From Tanypteryx hageni (Eukaryota > Arthropoda > Insecta > Odonata > Petaluridae), in NCBI GenBank assembly GCA_028673005.1, contig CM054116.1, positions 83,402,572-83,466,571 of the forward strand: 64,000 nt of DNA, read 5' to 3'. Position 1 is the stretch's first letter, and the number at the start of each line of letters is the position of its first letter. Below the pieces are notes generated by a model. It did not search any database and was not told the origin of the DNA. It worked only from the letters and a program-made list of their open reading frames with translations. Both the position numbers and the translations under genes were made by a program. Positions 59,098 through 64,000 of the stretch are shown here, one piece after another.

Positions 59098-59340
59098 AAC
59101 GAATGAAGGAAATAAACCTTGCACCTTGAAAAATCGAAAATCCCGTGTAAACTTATGGTAAAATATAATTGTCTCCCGGAATCGAATCCGGGACTTTTTC
59201 CGGGATATTTGATTTTTCTAGAGACAACCTCATGGGGGTTTAATGATTGCGAAAGTTTCAGCTCTTAATTCTATTGGAAAATGTCCAAAAATACCGGGAC
59301 AGACAGACGAATACTTGAGAATTATTATATAAGATAGTGA
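59098..59340 (+). repeat. Possible LINE or SINE 3' end fragment
   Basis: Ends GGGACAGACAGACGAATACT followed by an AT-rich ATTATTATATAAGATAG tail, a form common at the 3' ends of arthropod non-LTR elements. Upstream lies TCCCGGAATCGAATCCGGGA (59,174-59,193), a 7-bp stem hairpin resembling a tRNA T-arm on the minus strand. The two signals point in opposite directions, so assignment is weak. Confidence 0.4.
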
Positions 59341-59539
59341 ATACTAGTAGTTGGTGCTTGCATTCTGCAAGCATATCATCTCATCAAAAAACCATTTATT
59401 TTTCATATTTCATGATTACAAATATTTTTTTATTCTAAAGGTTTCACCCTCACAGAGATTTTCGTTTTTCCCTTATGTAAAAATAATAGATTAAAACAAT
59501 CCCAAAACTTTAAAATTTTAAGAATTTTATACTTTCTTC

Positions 59540-60065
59540 ATTATGGGGTACTAATGCTACACATTTCTGCCAAATTTTAAAGTTGTAGTACTTCTAGAAG
59601 TGAAATAATATTTTTCCAATTATTTAAATTTTAAACATTTTTAACGGCCGCCGCAATATGTTTATGGAGAGATTCAAATGTTTATTTGTGCAAATGTACT
59701 ACTTTGTACATAACTTTAAAATTTCAGCTTCCTAGCTTATCCCGTAATGTCTAAACAGTTATCTATTTGTTTAAATTTTAAGAATTTTTAACTGCCAAAC
59801 AAAATAAAATATCAAAATTTGTATAATCCCTATTTCGTTTTTTTAAGAATTCTACTTCCAAAAAAAATTTCAACTCCGTAGCACATGCGGAAATACATAA
59901 ACCATGAAAATTTGTTTAAACAATTGCAAATTTTTAGCGGACGCATTGTTGCACTTTTTCAAGATTTTCGTTTTTTCTAGTCGGTTTTGCACAAAATCCT
60001 ACCTTTGAAAAAAATTTCGAATCTCCAGCTCATCTGGAAGTGCCTAAACATTAGTATCCTCCTAT
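59540..60065. repeat. Imperfect tandem repeat, about 150-bp period
   Basis: Related blocks recur: TTTCAGCTTCCTAGCTTATC...GTAATGTCTAAACAGT (about 59,724), TTTCAACTCCGTAGCACATG CGGAAATACATAAACCAT (about 59,867) and TTTCGAATCTCCAGCTCATC TGGAAGTGCCTAAACATT (about 60,014), with an older copy near 59,575. Each is followed by AATTTTTAGC/ACTG-like sequence. Family unknown. Confidence 0.6.
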
Positions 60066-62146
60066 ATGTTATATCCTCCTCTGTAAGAGTCGTCGATATG
60101 TATTAGACCATTAATCAAGTAAGCAACAATTTTATATTGCATACTAGCCTGTCAAAATACTATCGTAAATATCTTGAAAACTACATTTATATTTTTGCAC
60201 TTTTGAAACGAGATATCAAAGATGTCAAATTAGTTTTACACGTAAGGAAAAAGGTAAATTCTTTTTTTTTAATTTAATCGTAGTTTGTATGGTGTACCAC
60301 TTTGCTGACATTATTCTGGGTGACAATGTCTAAGGACTCACGAATTTCCCAAACAATTGCTATATGATAAATCTTTATCTGGATTGAGAAAATAAAAACG
60401 CACCTAGATATTTGTGCCTTTCAAACATTGTTGTTAAGCTTATACATGTGAACTTCCGTTTATAAAAACATTGTGATTGCGCTTATGTATGTGCCCTTCT
60501 TCCGCTAAGAAAAACTTTCGACCCAAGTAAATGGCCGATCATTCCCTAGTTTAAACATCATTTGATTCTATTTAAAGGTTAAAGATCTTTACCTTAACCA
60601 AGCTTCAAAAAGCAAAATGTCGAAGTTTTTATACGAAAAATATACGTTTTCTCAAAAGAATAACACTTGAAAAACTGTAATTTATCACTTAAAATTTAAT
60701 GCGAAGAAAAATCGTCTCTTATTCATAAAAAAACATCAGGCGCAGAAACCAAAAAATACATTTTAAAAATCTTAACTCTCAATTTATTGAATTAAGAAAT
60801 GTTTCCTTCTTCAGTAATTTCCTTCACATATAAATGAAAATCACAAAAGCTAAAGGAACGCTTCTGATACATTTTAAAATCGGCAAGCAACAGAAAGCGT
60901 GCTCGTAAAAATGTATGGCAACCTAGCGGGAAAATTTTTAAGTAGAGAATGAAATAAAAGAATATAACGAAAGAACAGGGTTATAAAAACAAATGTTATT
61001 GCTTTTTAGAAGGTCACACACAATGTATGGGCTTAGTGATGGCCGCTTCAATCGCATACTTTGAAATGTGAATAAATGATCTTCATTAACCATTATTTAA
61101 AGTGGACGTGATTTTCGAGAAAACTATCCCAAAAAGATTTCAATGCGGTTCTCAAATAAACCAAGTTTCATGAGTAATGCCACGCACGACAAGGCAATTC
61201 AATGAAATTAAATCAGTCGATACTCAATCCCAGGAGAGCCTCAAAGGAACCAATAAATTAATAACTGGAAAAATGAAAGATTCTTAATGCCAAGTCTATT
61301 TAAAGACAATAACACTCAATTTAAACGTACAGCACTATATTAATGAAGCCACCGAATATACTTACTTTTAGAAAAATTCTTGCCTTTTAAGTGTTATCGA
61401 TGGCTTGATGGATATATGATTATTTTGCGAGAATATTGCACTTTTTAAGGTCTGAATTCCTTAAACGTATCAAAATGTGTCAAGAAAAAGCATGAATTTG
61501 GAGTTAACAGAATGTTCTTGATGATCCATTAAAAGAATGTAAATTTCGAAGAAAAATTAAATTAATGATTAAAAGGAGACTTTAGTACTACTGCTAACCA
61601 CTAGTTTAGATACTAAAAAGAGTTTTTACATCCATATTCACAACATTTTACGTGCATTCCCATTTAATTCCCAAAATCAAAAATGTTTTTTCGTGTCTGT
61701 CTGTTTGACGAATGAATTGGAAGCATGAGAATTCCAACAAGTACCAGTCCAGAAAAATCCTAAAATATAAGCATCTATTCCATAAAATCTAACGAAAAAC
61801 TCAGAGTTGACTGTAAACATTGTTTGAAGTAAAAGACAGAGGATAGTGATAAATAAGGATGAACAGAAGAGGAGAATCTTTTAAGCATCGAGGGGTGCTG
61901 ACGCCCGTGACGACGTGAAAACCACGATGACAAGCTCTGAAAAAAGATATAGAGCAACACCACTCGGAAATATGTCACAAATGCGAACGACTGCTCACGA
62001 GAAACTAAGCGCGACATTTATATCTGCAATTAATTTGCCATGGAGCAAAAGGTTATTCATGTCACATATGCTTGTTCCAATCACTTAACGTATCTCTAAT
62101 ATAGCTCTATTGATTTCTGACGGCACGTTTCTCGTCGAAAACAATG
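60066..62146. other. No gene recognised
   Basis: AT-rich with dense stops; nothing recognised. Confidence 0.5.
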
Positions 62147-62186
62147 CTTTGGACAGCATCTACATTAATCTGGATGCTGTCCAAAG
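62147..62186. repeat. Perfect 14-bp stem hairpin
   Basis: CTTTGGACAGCATC (62,147-62,160), a 12-nt loop and the exact complement GATGCTGTCCAAAG (62,173-62,186). Too short for a typical animal pre-miRNA. No coding context. Confidence 0.85.
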
Positions 62187-62694
62187 TCGGGTGATAATGA
62201 GTAAGTCGGGAATGGTAACATTTCAACCCGAGTGCAAATTGAGTGGCAAGGACAGGAAGCGGTGAAAATACCGAGAAGGATGAGTTAGTAGGTTAAAGGG
62301 GTAAGTGGGGAAGGGAAGGAATAAAGGCAGAGATGGGATGGACGATGGACTCAAAGTAATGAATATGAAGAATGTGGGTGATTAAGCTCAGCGTTCTTCC
62401 ATACTCATCTCCACATGAGCCAGGACATATGGACTGCTTTGAATGGAATCCGTAATCTTTTTTTTGCCAGCTGATTACTGTTGCAGAGTTTTTCAAGCGA
62501 TAGCGATTGTCTTTCCCGCTTTTAAATGTTAACTCTTACACGTTCAGGAGCGCGTCTTTAGTAATTATCTTATTTCTCCGATCCCCCTTTTTATATTTCT
62601 TCCCTTGCCTCTTTGAATGTTTTACACTACATTTAAACGAATATAAAATCAAATTAGCAGATACAATAAATAAATGAGAATGGTGAAGATGATG

Positions 62695-62766
62695 TTAAAA
62701 GTTGTAAAGATTACTCCTTAAACGTACGATTTCTACGGTTAAGGAGTGATTTTTTACAACTTTTAA
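62695..62766. repeat. 72-nt hairpin with 26-27-bp stem (pre-miRNA-like or mini-MITE)
   Basis: Left arm 62,695-62,721 (TTAAAAGTTGTAAAGATTAC...) pairs with right arm 62,739-62,766 with two mismatches/one bulge; the loop is 17 nt. Nearby direct repeats TAGCAGATACAA (from 62,656) and TAGCTGATACAA (from 62,767) could be an imperfect target duplication. Length and near-complete pairing would also suit a pre-miRNA, though the pairing is more perfect and more AT-rich than usual. Confidence 0.7.
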
Positions 62767-62779
62767 TAGCTGATACAAA

Positions 62780-64000
62780 ATCAAGGATAAATATTGACTG
62801 CTTGCACGAATGAGGGATTATTGCACTTTAGACGCCTAACAAAATAAACCTTTCTCTTATCTTCCTCAACTCCCCATCAAAACACTTATTCATTCAACAC
62901 ATTCGGCTAAATATCAAACCTTGTTCTTTTTTAACTTTATAAAACTAGCCATGGCGGAGTTAAAACTTCCATTCTAATTTTATTTATCCCTTACTCATTA
63001 TTGCTAATATTCAGTTTCCATTGATTCTCCCGATTCCTTCAAATATTTTGAACGCTTGAGGATTTTCCACTTACTTGAAATTACTCTCCTTTTTCGAAGT
63101 ATTTCATTGATTTGTCCAAAGGCATTTCTTTAGGTAATTTATTGACCAAGTTTTTTTTAGGATAAATGTAGTATGAAACCGAAATAGTAGAGAAAAAGTA
63201 ATTGGCGACTGAAACCGTTGAAATCTCAGAGGTCCATCCTACTCGTCATCTCCTTAGCTATAATTAAAACATAAAAGAGTAAAAATTAATGTGTCTTTCA
63301 TCTATAATGTATTATCACATGATCATAATCGCCTTCTTTAAATTAAAATTAAAATTCTACACGAAAATTATATCCTTGAAAATCTGCCAATTTACTAATT
63401 TAAATAAAGCCACATTCGTTTTTGTCTGGGCGGTAAACGCAAAACTAGAAATTTAATCATAAAATTTTAACATTTACAACTATTTAACAGACTTTAAACA
63501 TTATCACTATCGGGTTTTATCTTTTCTCAGATAATATTATTTCTAATGATAATAAGAGTTCCCCTACATTTCTTTCAAATAGCCATTACTTCGACGTACT
63601 AGACACATTCAACAGTTCATTTAAATAAGGCGATCCACCACATGAAAATATTCTTCATTGTTTTATCCCTAATAAATGAATGAAGGAATTTTCGTTAACG
63701 GTGCGAAATCATCGCTTTTCGCCACTGGTGCGTATTTATCGGATAAATAACTCTACATCGTTTTACATCGTTTACAGATTACCTTTAGCGCAACACCCAC
63801 CCTTTTTATCACATCCGCTGCCTTTTGACACAACGGCAGGAATTAATGGGGGGCGAGAGAGTTATGTCCGCGTGTGTGCGTGCGTGTGTGAGTTATGTCT
63901 TTATCTCTTTCTCCCCCGCCTCCTTCCCGAGTTCCTACCTCCCTTTTCATCCCCCGCGGCCTATGATCGAGTAGCCCGGAAAAAATATACAAGGGAGCAA
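62780..64000. other. No gene recognised
   Basis: AT-rich DNA becoming GC-richer after about 63,780, with a TG/CG run at 63,866-63,890 and a CT-rich stretch after it. The window ends inside this GC-richer part, which might be the edge of another CpG-rich region. Confidence 0.4.

Noticed and set aside
59174..59193. TCCCGGA/TCCGGGA hairpin as a tRNA T-arm
   Set aside because: Stem is seven pairs with a six-base loop; no other tRNA parts are nearby. Kept only as part of a possible retroelement end.

Overview
This is a gene-poor stretch of nuclear DNA from an animal, most likely an arthropod and probably an insect. The evidence is the AT-rich, stop-dense background, eukaryotic transposon families (hAT, pogo/Tigger, mariner, a CR1/Jockey-like LINE, a tRNA-derived SINE), a Pol III-type tRNA gene copy, long (TA)n and (GA)n microsatellites, and a TATA promoter followed by an exon with a consensus splice donor. 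I cannot name the species. There are no operons and no bacterial features. Apart from one candidate first coding exon near 39.4 kb, I find no intact protein-coding gene.

Layout. 0-20 kb: AT-rich DNA alternating with long strand-asymmetric tracts, purine-rich at about 4.4-4.9, 6.4-7.4 and 17.4-19.0 kb and pyrimidine-rich at about 11.8-12.6 kb. They include a 21-bp minisatellite at 6.93-7.39 kb. Embedded here are small hAT-type MITEs with 8-bp target duplications (988-1219, 3517-3844, 9910-10230, 15077-15370), a tRNA-Arg(CCU)-like copy directly beside a tRNA-derived SINE (16.79-17.04 kb), and a long inverted-repeat element (19640-19878).

22-27.9 kb: a repeat cluster bounded by CAGTGGCGTAGC / GCTACGCCACTG ends and a near-perfect 8-bp duplication. 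Inside it are a fold-back element with 16-bp inverted minisatellite arms around a 48-bp tandem array, a 5'-truncated broken LINE reverse transcriptase on the minus strand, at least four copies of a dispersed repeat, and a tandem array with 180-390 bp spacing.

28-42 kb: mostly unannotated AT-rich DNA with a pogo-like MITE (31963-32272), a 142-bp hAT MITE with perfect 15-bp termini (37237-37378), and a CpG-rich TATA promoter with a first coding exon (about 39.2-39.6 kb, + strand) opening into a presumed long first intron. 42-54 kb: one more hAT MITE (42920-43181), a second inverted-repeat element related to the 19.6 kb one, and some CpG-rich patches. 54-58.3 kb: a nested transposon pile-up containing an internally deleted pogo/Tigger element, two facing hAT ends and a dead mariner lying between inverted repeats and (TA)n tracts. 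58-64 kb: AT-rich repeats and two hairpins.

The elements do not form a shared pathway. They are independent insertions, many non-autonomous, probably mobilised by transposases encoded elsewhere. The most unusual structures are the fold-back/minisatellite element at 22.0-22.9 kb, the two inverted-repeat elements sharing a CTGA(W)GACGGCTGC centre, and the 26-27-bp-stem hairpin at 62.7 kb. All calls come from reading the sequence by eye; no similarity search was run.
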